Notes: generated by a model from the letters alone, not told the origin. 34,882 nucleotides of DNA from Anaerolineae bacterium (GCA_022616105.1 JAKEFL010000150.1:1-34882), one strand, 5' to 3'; positions 7,687-15,173 are shown, numbered from the stretch's first letter. Program-made: numbers and translations.

Positions 7687-8229
7687 TCATCCTTTGACGA
7701 CCATCGGGATGCCCGCCACCATGAAGATGACTTTACCCGCTTCACGCGCGAGACGCTGGTTTGCCCAGCCCAGCCAGTCGCGATAGACGCGCCCCATCTG
7801 ATACGGCGGGACAAGTCCCAGTCCCACTTCGTTTGAGATGATAATCCAATCCTGTTTTCGTCTGCGGATCGCGACGATCAATTCTTCCACTTCTTTTTGA
7901 ACAGCCAGCTTGAATGGTGCTTCGTCCACCAGATCGTCTTTCACAAATTGCATCAGTAAATTAGAGATAAGCAAAGTTATACAATCCAGAATAACTACCT
8001 CCGATTTTATTCGCTGCACATGAGATGCAACATCAAGCGGGATTTCAAGCGTGTCCCAATCAACAGGTCGCTCCACACGATGCTTTTGGATGCGCGCGGA
8101 CATCTCTTCATCCAATGCCTGAGCGGTGGCGAGAAAGGTCACAGATTTGCCAGATTCTTCCGCGAGGCTTTGCGCATAAGAGGATTTTCCACTACGTGCA
8201 CCACCGAGGATGAGAGTGAAGTTTGACAT
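7687..8229 (-). CDS. cobU: Adenosylcobinamide kinase / adenosylcobinamide-phosphate guanylyltransferase
   Basis: A 180-residue bifunctional enzyme of the nucleotide-loop assembly pathway. It phosphorylates adenosylcobinamide and then adds GMP to give adenosylcobinamide-GDP. The P-loop is GGARSGKSS (residues 9-17). The KHRVERPVDW motif holds His50, at the place of the GMP-accepting His of Salmonella CobU. VVILDCITLLISNLL is the Walker-B-like strand and ISNEVGLGLVPPYQMGRVYRDWLG is the family signature near the C-terminus. The length is normal for CobU/CobP. Its start codon lies one base beyond the cobS stop codon, so translation is probably coupled. Confidence 0.95.
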   Translation of the reverse strand: MSNFTLILGGARSGKSSYAQSLAEESGKSVTFLATAQALDEEMSARIQKHRVERPVDWDTLEIPLDVASHVQRIKSEVVILDCITLLISNLLMQFVKDDLVDEAPFKLAVQKEVEELIVAIRRRKQDWIIISNEVGLGLVPPYQMGRVYRDWLGWANQRLAREAGKVIFMVAGIPMVVKG

Positions 8230-8230
8230 A

Positions 8231-8980
8231 TTATGAAATCGTAAAGAAAACCAATGTAAGCATCTCGACTAGTGTTGTGACTGTTCCATAAATATCGCCT
8301 GTGAGACCAGAAAGTAATCTCATCGCATAAAAGGCAACCAGAAGACCAATCATTGCCGCGCCAAGCATCAGGAGGAATCCAATCCAGCCAGATATCAGCC
8401 ATGCTGTGCTTCCTGCAATGAGTGTGGCAAGGATAACTTCCCGTACTCTTACATTGCGTTTCATCTCAATGCCAAGCCCATCTTCGCGCGCATAGGGGAA
8501 GAAATAAATAACAAGCGGCGAAGCCCAACGTCCAAGTGTAGTTGAAAGCATCAGAGCAGAAAACAGGCTTGTGTTGAGCGGAGGCGAAGCATCTGAAATA
8601 GACTGAAGCGCAGCATATTCCGTCAGCAAAACCAAAATTCCGCCTGCAGCGCCGAACGCGCCCATGCGCGAATCCTTCATGATTTCCAAACGGCGGTCGG
8701 GAGTCCAGCCGCCGAACAAGCCGTCGCACGTATCCATGAAACCGTCTAGGTGAAATGCGCGTGTGAAAATGACCCATGCAAACAAAGTCAACGCAGCAGA
8801 GACGGGTGTGGGAAAAATCAATTGCGCCGCATAGTTCACAACATATAGCGATGCACCTAATACAACGCCTACTAATGGAAACCATCCCACCGCGCGTCCC
8901 ATCTCTTGTGAAGTGAACATGCGCTTGATGAGGGTTGGAGAGATTGTCAGGAATTGAAACGCGGCAATAATTGAGACCAT
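8231..8980 (-). CDS. cobS: Cobalamin synthase (adenosylcobinamide-GDP ribazoletransferase)
   Basis: A 249-residue integral membrane enzyme that joins adenosylcobinamide-GDP to alpha-ribazole or its phosphate, the last joining step of cobalamin assembly. The signature HLDGFMDTCDG (residues 77-87) with its acidic metal-binding residues is intact, as is RRLEIMKDSRMGAFG. About six hydrophobic segments follow, consistent with the family. It is tightly linked to cobU downstream. It is separated from cobT upstream by a 105-bp gap that contains an inverted repeat, so the transcript could continue through or be partly attenuated there. Confidence 0.95.
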   Translation of the reverse strand: MVSIIAAFQFLTISPTLIKRMFTSQEMGRAVGWFPLVGVVLGASLYVVNYAAQLIFPTPVSAALTLFAWVIFTRAFHLDGFMDTCDGLFGGWTPDRRLEIMKDSRMGAFGAAGGILVLLTEYAALQSISDASPPLNTSLFSALMLSTTLGRWASPLVIYFFPYAREDGLGIEMKRNVRVREVILATLIAGSTAWLISGWIGFLLMLGAAMIGLLVAFYAMRLLSGLTGDIYGTVTTLVEMLTLVFFTIS

Positions 8981-8994
8981 ATTATTTTTCTAAA

Positions 8995-9088
8995 CACGAA
9001 GAGCACAAAGGACTCAAAGGTTTGTAAAATTGCACAACCAATTACTCCTTTTGAATTTCCTTCATGCACTTTGTGTCCTTTGTGTTTA
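8995..9088. repeat. Nonamer-type inverted repeat (ACACGAAGAGCACAAAGG / CTTTGTGTCCTTTGTGTTT)
   Basis: The left arm runs aaacacgaa-gagcacaaa-ggactcaaa and the right arm cactttgtgtcctttgtgttt. Together they form an imperfect inverted repeat with 9-base periodicity around an A+T-rich loop. It fills the gap between cobT and cobS. Confidence 0.7.
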
Positions 9089-10150
9089 ATCACTTTTCTC
9101 ACTCACACCTGCTTCATCGAACGTCGCCATCTCGCGCAAAATACGCGTTGAGGCTTCGATCAAATGAAATGCCAGTGCCGCGCCTGTTCCCTCGCCGAGA
9201 CGCATGTTCATATCGAGCAATGGATTCAAGCCCAGCCATTCGAGCATCAATTTGTGTCCGCGTTCCTGCGAGACATGCGCGGCGATCATATAATCACGCG
9301 TAGCAGACGCAAGAGCAACAGCAATCATCGCCGCCGCAGTGGATATAAACCCATCGACAACTACGGGTTTGCGATTTGCCGCGGCTGCCAATATCACGCC
9401 AGCCAATCCACCGATCTCAAAACCTCCCACCTTTGTAAGCACATCAAGCGGATCGTTTCCATTTGGTTTATTGACATCCAACGCACGCGCAATCACAGCG
9501 ATCTTCCTTTTCAATCCTTCATCATCCACACCTGTGCCGCGCCCCGCGATATTTTCGGGAGGCTGATTCATCAATGCGCACGCAATTGCCGCAGCTGGAG
9601 TCGTATTGCCAATGCCCATATCTCCCGTTGCAAGGATGTCTGCGCCGCGTGCGATTTCCGCTTCGGCGATTTCGATTCCTCTTTGGATGGATTCTTCCGC
9701 CTGCTCAGGCGTCATCGCGGGACCTTGAGCCAGGTTCGCCGTTCCCGAGCCGATTCTGCGCTCGAGTAGGTCACGCTTCAAGCGTGACCTACTAATTTCA
9801 CCGGCAATACCCATATCCACAACTACTACCCGCGCATTTGCCTGACGCGCCAATACATTGATCGCCGCGCCGCCTCGTAAAAAGTTGGACACCATCTGCG
9901 GTGTGACCTCAGCAGGATACGCGCTCACACCTTCACGTGTCACACCATGGTCAGCCGCCATCACAATGACAGTCTTACGTTCCACCGAAGGAAGCGGATT
10001 CGCGGTGATCCCAGCGAGTTGAATCGAAAGTTCCTCCAACCGACCTAAACTCCCACGTGGTTTGGTCAATGTATCCTGACGCGCCCGCGCAGATTCCATA
10101 GCTGCATGATCGAGAGGTTTGATTTGCTTAATAGTTTCTTCAAGTTCCAT
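9086..10150 (-). CDS. cobT: Nicotinate-nucleotide-dimethylbenzimidazole phosphoribosyltransferase
   Basis: A 354-residue enzyme that makes alpha-ribazole phosphate, the activated lower ligand, from a base and nicotinate mononucleotide. Conserved blocks are TKPRGSLGRLEELS near the start, VMAADHGVTREGVSAYP, GDMGIGNTTPAAAI, VGGFEIGGLAGVILAAA, and MRLGEGTGAALA, which holds the catalytic Glu. Residues about 120-129 (SRSRLKRDLLE), between VVVDMGIAGEI and RRIGSGTANL, come from a 29-bp near-perfect palindrome. In other CobT proteins this loop is a short link between VVDVG and the KI..GT segment. The enzyme probably tolerates the loop, since all other motifs are intact. The base attached cannot be predicted. 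Confidence 0.94.
   Translation of the reverse strand: MELEETIKQIKPLDHAAMESARARQDTLTKPRGSLGRLEELSIQLAGITANPLPSVERKTVIVMAADHGVTREGVSAYPAEVTPQMVSNFLRGGAAINVLARQANARVVVVDMGIAGEISRSRLKRDLLERRIGSGTANLAQGPAMTPEQAEESIQRGIEIAEAEIARGADILATGDMGIGNTTPAAAIACALMNQPPENIAGRGTGVDDEGLKRKIAVIARALDVNKPNGNDPLDVLTKVGGFEIGGLAGVILAAAANRKPVVVDGFISTAAAMIAVALASATRDYMIAAHVSQERGHKLMLEWLGLNPLLDMNMRLGEGTGAALAFHLIEASTRILREMATFDEAGVSEKSD
9765..9793. repeat. 29-bp palindrome inside cobT
   Basis: Perfect 14-base arms agtaggtcacgctt and aagcgtgacctact with a single-base loop. It is read in frame as part of CobT. Its gtaggtcacg start is shared with the palindrome at 3485-3536. Confidence 0.88.
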
Positions 10151-10159
10151 GGAATCCTC

Positions 10160-10210
10160 TTGCAGAGTTGGAGATTGCTTCGTCAGCCCTTCGGGCTTCC
10201 TCGCAATGAC
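10160..10210. repeat. Short GATTGCTTCGTC...CTCGCAATGAC element
   Basis: The gap between cobO and cobT holds gagattgcttcgtcag, then the hairpin cccttcgggc, then ttcctcgcaatgac. The right end matches the right end of the 2998-3152 element, so this is a half-length family member. Confidence 0.65.
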
Positions 10211-10213
10211 ATT

Positions 10214-10747
10214 TCAAAACTCAATCCCTGGCTGAGCCTGGATTCCCTTTTGATAGGGATGCTTCACCTCCAACATTTCTGTCACCAGATCTGCGTACTC
10301 GATCAGCGCTGGAGGTGCATCGCGTCCGGTGATGATGAGATGCGAATCTTCGGGCTTGTTTGCTTTCAACCATTCAATGACCTGGTCAGTATTCAGCCAG
10401 CCATAATGCAGCGTGTATGTAAATTCATCCAGGATGATCACATCATAATTTCGGCTGGCGATTTTTTCCTTTGCAATCTCCCATCCGTTGATTGCATGCG
10501 CAATCGTCTCATCCATATCTTTGGATGTCCATGTGAAGCCATCGCCCGTGGTAAACCAGTCAATGCCAAGTTTTTTCGCGGCTTTGATCTCGCCCCATTG
10601 ACCTGTCTCCGCTTTGATGAACTGTACCACGCAGATTCGAAAGCCGCGTCCCCAGGCGCGCAGCAATATTCCAAACGCGGATGTGCTCTTGCCTTTGCCA
10701 TTACCGGTATTGACAATGACCAGTCCTTTTTTGACCTTCCTATTCAT
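10214..10747 (-). CDS. cobO: Cob(I)yrinic acid a,c-diamide adenosyltransferase (CobO/BtuR family)
   Basis: A 177-residue ATP-dependent corrinoid adenosyltransferase that forms the Co-C bond to the adenosyl group, needed before CobU can act on imported cobinamide. The unusual P-loop TGNGKGKST (residues 14-22) is characteristic of CobO/Btu[12 protein letters not shown] and [15 protein letters not shown] follow as expected, then [21 protein letters not shown]. The protein is full length. Its start overlaps the stop of the upstream BtuF-like gene by eight bases, which suggests translational coupling in the cobalamin operon. Confidence 0.95.
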   Translation of the reverse strand: MNRKVKKGLVIVNTGNGKGKSTSAFGILLRAWGRGFRICVVQFIKAETGQWGEIKAAKKLGIDWFTTGDGFTWTSKDMDETIAHAINGWEIAKEKIASRNYDVIILDEFTYTLHYGWLNTDQVIEWLKANKPEDSHLIITGRDAPPALIEYADLVTEMLEVKHPYQKGIQAQPGIEF

Positions 10748-11573
10748 TTTCCTTTTTGCTCCAAATCTTCTGAATGGAATTGCTCAACCATTGTGCTGTA
10801 TCCATCATGGATGGGCCATCATGAATGAGATTGTGATTGGGTTGTATATCTGCCTGAATGATCGGAAAGTCCCAGCCGCGTTCGGCTTGTAGAGCGGCAG
10901 GGTCTATTGGATACTGAGGTTCCGAATAGATGAGAAAAATATCGGGATTTATCCTTTTTACTTCATCGAGGTCAAGTATCAGATAACCATTGCGAATATG
11001 TCCAAAAATATTTTCTCCACCCGCGGTTTCGATCAGGTCGTGGACGAAGGTGAGTCCACCTGTCATGCGGGCGTGTTTGCCGAACCAAAGTTCGGTGTAG
11101 ATGCGAGGCTTGGAGATTGGCCCATTGGTCTTGAGGTCAAGGAAGATGCGATTCCATTTATGAGTCAGGGCGCGGGCGGCAGACATATCATCCACTAACG
11201 CACCGAGCGCCATCACGTTTTCCAAAATCCCATGCAAGCTGTTGGGTAGCGGTAATGCATACACGGGAATACCTTGCTTTAATAGTTTGCGTGCCAGCCC
11301 GCGCTGAACACCAGTAGTGATGAGAAACAGATCAGGCTGGACAGCGCGGAGCTGCCTTTCATCCACCGACAGGTAATCGCCGACGATGGGAACCTGCAAG
11401 TTGGGAACAAAGTTCGGACACCAGGAAGAGATAGCCGCAATAGAGTCGCTGTATCCCATGTGGACGAGTGCTTCGGTTAGACCTGATGCAAGACTAACGA
11501 TGCGGCGAGGTTTGACAGGCAATTCAACGAACGTGCCAAGAGAGTCACAATACACGCGCAGGGTTTCGCTCAT
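10740..11573 (-). CDS. BtuF-like cobalamin-binding protein without signal peptide
   Basis: A 277-residue protein of the Fe3+/B12 periplasmic-binding fold. Family signatures are [53 protein letters not shown] and [16 protein letters not shown]. The preferred start is ATG at 11573 ([11 protein letters not shown]), eight bases after the permease stop, with GGTGA upstream. The longer ORF start at 11621 adds no signal sequence. Neither version has a hydrophobic leader or lipobox, unlike the second BtuF at 12633. It may be a cytoplasmic corrinoid binder or a handover protein to the adenosyltransferase encoded next. Alternatively it may be a solute-binding protein that lost its leader. The fold is clear; the location is inferred. 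Confidence 0.85.
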   Translation of the reverse strand: MSETLRVYCDSLGTFVELPVKPRRIVSLASGLTEALVHMGYSDSIAAISSWCPNFVPNLQVPIVGDYLSVDERQLRAVQPDLFLITTGVQRGLARKLLKQGIPVYALPLPNSLHGILENVMALGALVDDMSAARALTHKWNRIFLDLKTNGPISKPRIYTELWFGKHARMTGGLTFVHDLIETAGGENIFGHIRNGYLILDLDEVKRINPDIFLIYSEPQYPIDPAALQAERGWDFPIIQADIQPNHNLIHDGPSMMDTAQWLSNSIQKIWSKKENE

Positions 11574-11581
11574 ATGATGCG

Positions 11582-12571
11582 TCACCAAAGTCCCTGTGTT
11601 TTGGATCGTCGCAATACCCATAAAAAGAATGGAGCGCCTGCCAATGCAGTGACAATACCAACAGGTAATTCCTGTGGGGCAAGCACAACACGCGCAATGA
11701 CATCCGAGACCAATAATGCTGTCGCACCGCTCAGAATGGATAAAGGGAGTAGACGCCTGTAATCAGGACCAAACCAAAGCCGCGAGAGATGTGGGACGAT
11801 CAGTCCGATGAATCCAATGATTCCAGAAAAAGCTACGGCGGAAGCAGTTGCCAGCGAAGCGGAAATCAAAATGATCCGTTTGGTGCGCGTGACATCCAGA
11901 CCAAGCTGTTGTGCCTGTTCATCGCCAAATTGAAGCAGGTTCAAGGCATGTCCGTTCAATAGTATCGTTCCAAGACCAATAAGCAGATAAGGTAACATCG
12001 CCAGCGTGAATGTCCATCCCAGTTGGGTCGAGCCTCCCATCAACCAGCTCATCGCCCGCCTCAATTCCCCATCCGAGCGGAGCATAAGGAACGACATCAA
12101 TGAAGTGGCAAACGACGAGATTGCCACGCCTGCCAGGATCAAATTGGTGATGGGCGCGGTTCGTCCCACGCGCGCTAGAAAATAGACAATCGACACTGTT
12201 AGCAACGCGCCGATAAATGCCGCTAACGGAATCGCCATTAATCCCCAAAATGTGTAGGGCCATTTGACCGTCATGGCAATAACTGCGCCCAAGCCTGCGC
12301 CCGAGGCAATACCGATCAAAAATGGATCTGCCAGTGGATTGCGAAACAAGCCCTGATACGCCGCGCCGCTTCCACCCAGTGCCATGCCTGTCAGCGCGAT
12401 CAACACGGTGCGCGGCAGACGGATTTTCCAGATAATATGACGCGCCAATTCCGTTCCGCGTCCCTGAATGGCGGCAAGAATTTCGTCAAATGGAATAAAT
12501 ACCGAACCAATTGCCAGACTTAGCAACAAAGCGAGAAACAAAAAGAAAATGAAGATCAGCAATGGACGCAT
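11582..12571 (-). CDS. btuC: FecCD/BtuC-family corrinoid ABC transporter permease
   Basis: A 329-residue inner-membrane permease with about ten spans. The ORF track opens at 12730, but the first 53 residues are polar, overlap btuF and read through the palindrome. The hydrophobic start MRPLLIFIFFLFLALLLSLAIG (ATG at 12571) is therefore chosen. Family motifs are IRLPRTVLIALTGMALGGSGAAYQGLFRNPLADPFLIGIASGAGLGA, LAGVAISSFATSLMSF, WLMGGS and GIIGFIGLIVPHLSRLWFGPDYR, the last being the coupling region for the ATPase. With the BtuF lipoprotein and the distant BtuD it forms a vitamin B12-type importer. FecCD permeases also carry siderophores, so the assignment relies on the riboswitch and the cob genes. 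Confidence 0.92.
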   Translation of the reverse strand: MRPLLIFIFFLFLALLLSLAIGSVFIPFDEILAAIQGRGTELARHIIWKIRLPRTVLIALTGMALGGSGAAYQGLFRNPLADPFLIGIASGAGLGAVIAMTVKWPYTFWGLMAIPLAAFIGALLTVSIVYFLARVGRTAPITNLILAGVAISSFATSLMSFLMLRSDGELRRAMSWLMGGSTQLGWTFTLAMLPYLLIGLGTILLNGHALNLLQFGDEQAQQLGLDVTRTKRIILISASLATASAVAFSGIIGFIGLIVPHLSRLWFGPDYRRLLPLSILSGATALLVSDVIARVVLAPQELPVGIVTALAGAPFFLWVLRRSKTQGLW

Positions 12572-12580
12572 GGAATTAGT

Positions 12581-12618
12581 AAACAGATATACAAGTAGAT
12601 CTACTTGTATATCTGTTT
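12581..12618. repeat. Perfect 38-bp palindrome before btuC
   Basis: The arm aaacagatatacaagtaga is followed directly by its exact reverse complement with no loop. It lies in the 61-bp gap between the btuF stop and the btuC start. It could be another interspersed repeat, an attenuating or stabilising RNA hairpin, or an operator. No T-run follows on the minus strand. Confidence 0.9.
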
Positions 12619-12632
12619 TTCCAGATTTCTTT

Positions 12633-13553
12633 TTATGGCGTTGGCACCAATTCGGGATGCAGGATCGCCAACAAATCTTCCAATCCATCCACCAAACGCG
12701 GACCCGGGCGGCTGGCAAGGTTGTCATCAAAGGGAAAAATTTTTCCTTCCTTTACAGCAGTCAGATCACTCCAACCTGCGCGCGCACCAATCGATTCGAC
12801 CGTCACACCAAAGGCCGTATCGCCCAAAATGATGAAGTCAGGGTCTTGCGAAACGATCTCTTCCACGCTGATCTGCGCAAATTGATCACTCAATACACCG
12901 CCGATGTTCACGCCGCCTGCCATGGTGATCATTGTATCCATGAACGTGCCGGGGCCTGTCGTCCAAGGCTTGACAGGGTCGGTGCCGTCAATTTCATAGA
13001 AAGCTGTTGGCTTTTCAGTGACGCCAGCGACTGCCGCCTCCACGGCTTCCACGCGCTGGGTCAACGATTCGACCAGTGCCGTCGCTTCCTCTTTGTGACC
13101 AGTCATTGTACCCGCAAGTTCAAGTTGATCGAACATATCCTTGAAGCTGACGGGGTTTGCAAAGTAATACACCGCGATGCCCAAATCCTCTAGAGACTTG
13201 ACCTGTTCGGGTGTATTGATCTCTGCGGCAACCACCAAATCAGGTTCAAGCGCAAGGATGGCTTCAGTGTTCAAATCACTAAATGTGGAGCCAATGCTTG
13301 CCACGTTTTGTGCCTCCACAGGGTAGTCTGAAAAGTCATCCCGACCCACAACCTGCGAACCAGCGCCCACTGCAAAGAAAACTTCAGTGAGCGACGGCGC
13401 AAGCGAGATCACACGCTGTGCGGGTCCTTCAAGTTTGACCTCACGACCAAGTCCATCTGTAAAGGTCAATGCCGCGGGTGTGGGTGTAGCTTGAGGTGCA
13501 CACGCAGCCAGCAGTACAAGTAGTAAAGTGAAAAGTAAGGTTTTTCGTAACAT
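12633..13553 (-). CDS. btuF: Cobalamin ABC transporter substrate-binding lipoprotein
   Basis: A 306-residue solute-binding lipoprotein. The signal sequence MLRKTLLFTLLLVLLAAC ends in a lipobox with Cys18, followed by a TPTP linker that tethers it to the outer face of the membrane. The binding fold shows GPAQRVISLAPSLTEVFFAVGAGSQVVG, NTEAILALEPDLVVAA, IAVYYFANPVSFKDMFDQLELAG, WTTGPGTFMDTMITMAGGVNI and DPDFIILGDT. It is the first gene after the cobalamin riboswitch and has a good AGGAGA ribosome site. It is therefore the best candidate for the corrinoid-capturing component of the importer. A siderophore ligand is the alternative, made unlikely by the riboswitch. Confidence 0.92.
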   Translation of the reverse strand: MLRKTLLFTLLLVLLAACAPQATPTPAALTFTDGLGREVKLEGPAQRVISLAPSLTEVFFAVGAGSQVVGRDDFSDYPVEAQNVASIGSTFSDLNTEAILALEPDLVVAAEINTPEQVKSLEDLGIAVYYFANPVSFKDMFDQLELAGTMTGHKEEATALVESLTQRVEAVEAAVAGVTEKPTAFYEIDGTDPVKPWTTGPGTFMDTMITMAGGVNIGGVLSDQFAQISVEEIVSQDPDFIILGDTAFGVTVESIGARAGWSDLTAVKEGKIFPFDDNLASRPGPRLVDGLEDLLAILHPELVPTP

Positions 13554-13564
13554 GTTCTTCTCCT

Positions 13565-13590
13565 GGGTAGCAACGACTTAAGTCGTTACT
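13565..13590. repeat. Small palindrome GTAGCAACGACTTAAGTCGTTACTAC
   Basis: Near-perfect arms around TTAA lie in the btuF 5' leader just upstream of the ribosome-binding site. On the minus-strand transcript it would form a hairpin ending about 11 bases before the start codon, so it could affect translation. It also has the look of another interspersed repeat. Confidence 0.7.
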
Positions 13591-13607
13591 ACAGTATTAT
13601 GGGAATC

Positions 13608-13630
13608 AAAATCCCCAGCCGAAGCCGGGG
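13608..13630 (-). terminator. Candidate riboswitch terminator hairpin
   Basis: On the minus strand CCCCGGC-TTCG-GCTGGGG forms a 7-bp stem with a stable UUCG loop, followed by ATTTTGATT. It lies between the cobalamin aptamer and btuF, where an expression platform should be. The T-run is short, so some doubt remains. Confidence 0.6.
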
Positions 13631-13697
13631 AGGTTGGAGAGGCTCGCTTTGCGCCGAACAGCGTCGTCCTCCACCTCCTTTCCGCGAGGGTGTGGTG

Positions 13698-13858
13698 AAC
13701 CGACCAGAGCGGGCGACCTGACTTCATTAGTTGGATAGTTACATAGTCTGATAGTTTTGTAGTTCAACCACCAAACTACCCAACTATGTAACTATCCAAC
13801 TAAATTCACAGTTGCGCGACAGTGCTGGACTCACACCAGCTTCGCCGCTTGCTGATCG
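13698..13858 (-). promoter_or_regulatory. Cobalamin riboswitch (aptamer) upstream of btuF
   Basis: Read on the minus strand, the conserved B12-box region appears as GCTGGTGTGAGTCCAGCAC, then TGTCGCGCAACTGTGA. It is followed downstream by GAAGTCAGGTCGCCCGC, matching the closing AGTCAG...CCTGCC element of the family. Binding of a cobalamin would repress the downstream import and salvage genes. Between these two conserved blocks lies a 70-bp palindrome with 19-bp arms instead of the usual peripheral helices. The aptamer is thus either a compact variant or one in which a repeat forms a peripheral arm. The boundaries are approximate. Confidence 0.85.
13729..13803. repeat. Octamer-based palindrome inside the riboswitch
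   Basis: The arms tagttggatagttacatag and ctatgtaactatccaacta are exact inverses. Each half has an 8-base period (tagttgga, tagttaca, tagtctga on one side; aactaccc, aactatgt, aactatcc on the other). The central loop contains gtagttcaaccaccaaac. Confidence 0.88.
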
Positions 13859-13874
13859 TATTTGAATTGTTTGT

Positions 13875-13903
13875 ATTTTATGCCGCGTTCACACGAAAGT
13901 CAA
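13875..13903 (-). promoter_or_regulatory. Sigma70-type promoter for the cobalamin riboswitch transcript
   Basis: On the minus strand TTGACT, a 17-base spacer and TAAAAT lie 20 to 45 bases before the aptamer. The predicted start is near 13868. The -10 box overlaps the TAA stop codon of the upstream GT87-like gene, so the promoter is embedded in that gene's 3' end. Confidence 0.72.
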
Positions 13904-15110
13904 TGACTGAATTTTTCGCGCGTAAGAGGATGACAGTGATTACAATCGTTACAAGAATCAACGAAATATTCCCGGGGCGGCCAAAGAGTGCAATCATAAA
14001 CGTTGGGGTGAGATAACACACGATCACAACGATCTTTTGGGTTAGATTGCTTTTTGTATTGATAAGAACTGTAAACGGAACCAGCAGCAGGATGAAATCG
14101 TAGTTGTAAAGATAGGGACTGACAAGTAACGTGATTAATAATGCTGACGTAAGAAATAGTGCAGGTGATTTCAACAATGTATTTCGAATCGAATAAAACA
14201 TTACGCCAAAAATAATCAGCAATCCCACGGCGATAAACATTGCTTTGGTAAGCGACCCGTCGAAGAACCACCTCGACAGCCATACAGGCAGACTGGCACA
14301 TTCCGAGCATGACGAAACGTTCCCTTCACCTTGATAATTCAACAGCATTTTCGGATACGCAATAGGCCATGCAGGGTCTGCGATAAAGCCAACGATGAAA
14401 AGGAAGCCTCCCGCGATCAAAATGGATCGGATCGCGCGCCGCCCGAACCCTTCGACTGGCGATACATCGCCGCTCAGGGCAAGCCTGCTTCTGTTTACAA
14501 TCAAATACAGCAACGCCGAGAGCAGAATCAGCGCGCCGATATGCGGCTTGAATGTCAATAGAACTACGCCAAGAGTAGTCAATGCGGCATTCTCTTTCCG
14601 CAATGAATAAATCAATAACGATGTGCCAAGCAGCACAGGGAAACTATATTGCCCGACAGATAACGCTCCCAAAACGGGCAAAAAGAACAACGCGAGAGGG
14701 AAGGCAATCAATCTCAACCGCCCTTCCCACCCGTCCGTGAGAAACCAGATGGAGAAGAACAGCATAAGGAGATTAATTTCAAACCATAATGTCCCTGCGG
14801 CTTTAGCGGGCAGAAGCCCAAGATAAAACGTGCTGAGCGCATACCAGGGCGGATATGGAAAGCGCGCCAAAAAGAATTTTTCGGGAGGCAGACCAGATGC
14901 CTTTACTGCGATGGCTTCCACTGCTTCAAGATCGTAGATGGGAACGCGGTTCACCAACGCTAAATCTGTGTTGTAGATCGCGCTGAAATCAGAGTGGACA
15001 GGAAGCGAATTGGGAACGTAAAGGGCAACTACGAGCATGAGGGTGGCAATTACACCAAATAAAACAAATCCCCTCACGGCAGTCATCGTTGCCGGTTTCG
15101 TTGAAGTCAT
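13878..15110 (-). CDS. GT87-like (DUF2029) membrane glycosyltransferase
   Basis: About 410 residues with roughly ten membrane spans, a GT-C-type polyprenyl-phosphate-sugar-dependent glycosyltransferase by style. The start is placed at ATG 15110 (MTSTKPATM) because the extra N-terminus in the ORF track overlaps the hicB promoter region. The first extracellular loop has SDFSAIYNTDLALVNRVPIYD, the acidic loop after span 1 where GT-C enzymes carry catalytic acids. FPYPPWYAL and LLTFKPHIG are typical of the family. Residues about 209-222 (ALSGDVSPVEGFG) are encoded by an interspersed repeat also found in the 18586 glycosyltransferase gene. The -10 of the downstream riboswitch promoter overlaps its stop codon. 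Its acceptor is unknown. Confidence 0.75.
   Translation of the reverse strand: MTSTKPATMTAVRGFVLFGVIATLMLVVALYVPNSLPVHSDFSAIYNTDLALVNRVPIYDLEAVEAIAVKASGLPPEKFFLARFPYPPWYALSTFYLGLLPAKAAGTLWFEINLLMLFFSIWFLTDGWEGRLRLIAFPLALFFLPVLGALSVGQYSFPVLLGTSLLIYSLRKENAALTTLGVVLLTFKPHIGALILLSALLYLIVNRSRLALSGDVSPVEGFGRRAIRSILIAGGFLFIVGFIADPAWPIAYPKMLLNYQGEGNVSSCSECASLPVWLSRWFFDGSLTKAMFIAVGLLIIFGVMFYSIRNTLLKSPALFLTSALLITLLVSPYLYNYDFILLLVPFTVLINTKSNLTQKIVVIVCYLTPTFMIALFGRPGNISLILVTIVITVILLRAKNSVIDFRVNAA
14446..14486. repeat. In-frame repeat (CCCTTCGACT...CTCAGGGCAAGCCT) in GT87
   Basis: On the plus strand aacccttcgac, an inner hairpin ggcgat-ac-atcgcc, then gctcagggcaagcct. The same outer blocks occur inverted at 19103-19145, inside another glycosyltransferase gene. 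Both are read in frame. Confidence 0.75.
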
Positions 15111-15145
15111 TGAAGGAATTGTAACTAAAATCCACAAGCTGGCAA

Positions 15146-15173
15146 TGTTATAATCAACGGGACGAAAGAAGGA
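15146..15173 (+). promoter_or_regulatory. Extended -10 promoter and ribosome site of hicBA
   Basis: TGTTATAAT (15146-15154) matches an extended -10 box; no good -35 is seen. AAGGAG at 15168-15173 lies seven bases before the hicB ATG. The leader is very short. Confidence 0.55.

Noticed and set aside
9164-9769. 201-residue plus-strand ORF over cobT
   Set aside because: Antisense shadow of a gene with all CobT motifs; Cys/Arg-rich peptide with no fold signal.
10106-10828. 240-residue plus-strand ORF over cobO
   Set aside because: Antisense shadow of cobO and the BtuF-like gene; no known motif and no ribosome site.
11574-11621. N-terminal extension giving the BtuF-like protein a signal peptide
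   Set aside because: The added residues (MGIATIQNTGTLVTHH) are not hydrophobic and overlap the permease gene.
12468-13193. 241-residue plus-strand ORF over btuC/btuF
   Set aside because: Antisense shadow; it crosses the palindrome and two real genes.
13556-13877. Small unlisted gene in the longest gap
   Set aside because: The stretch is explained by a riboswitch, terminator hairpin and palindromes; no ORF with ribosome site was seen.
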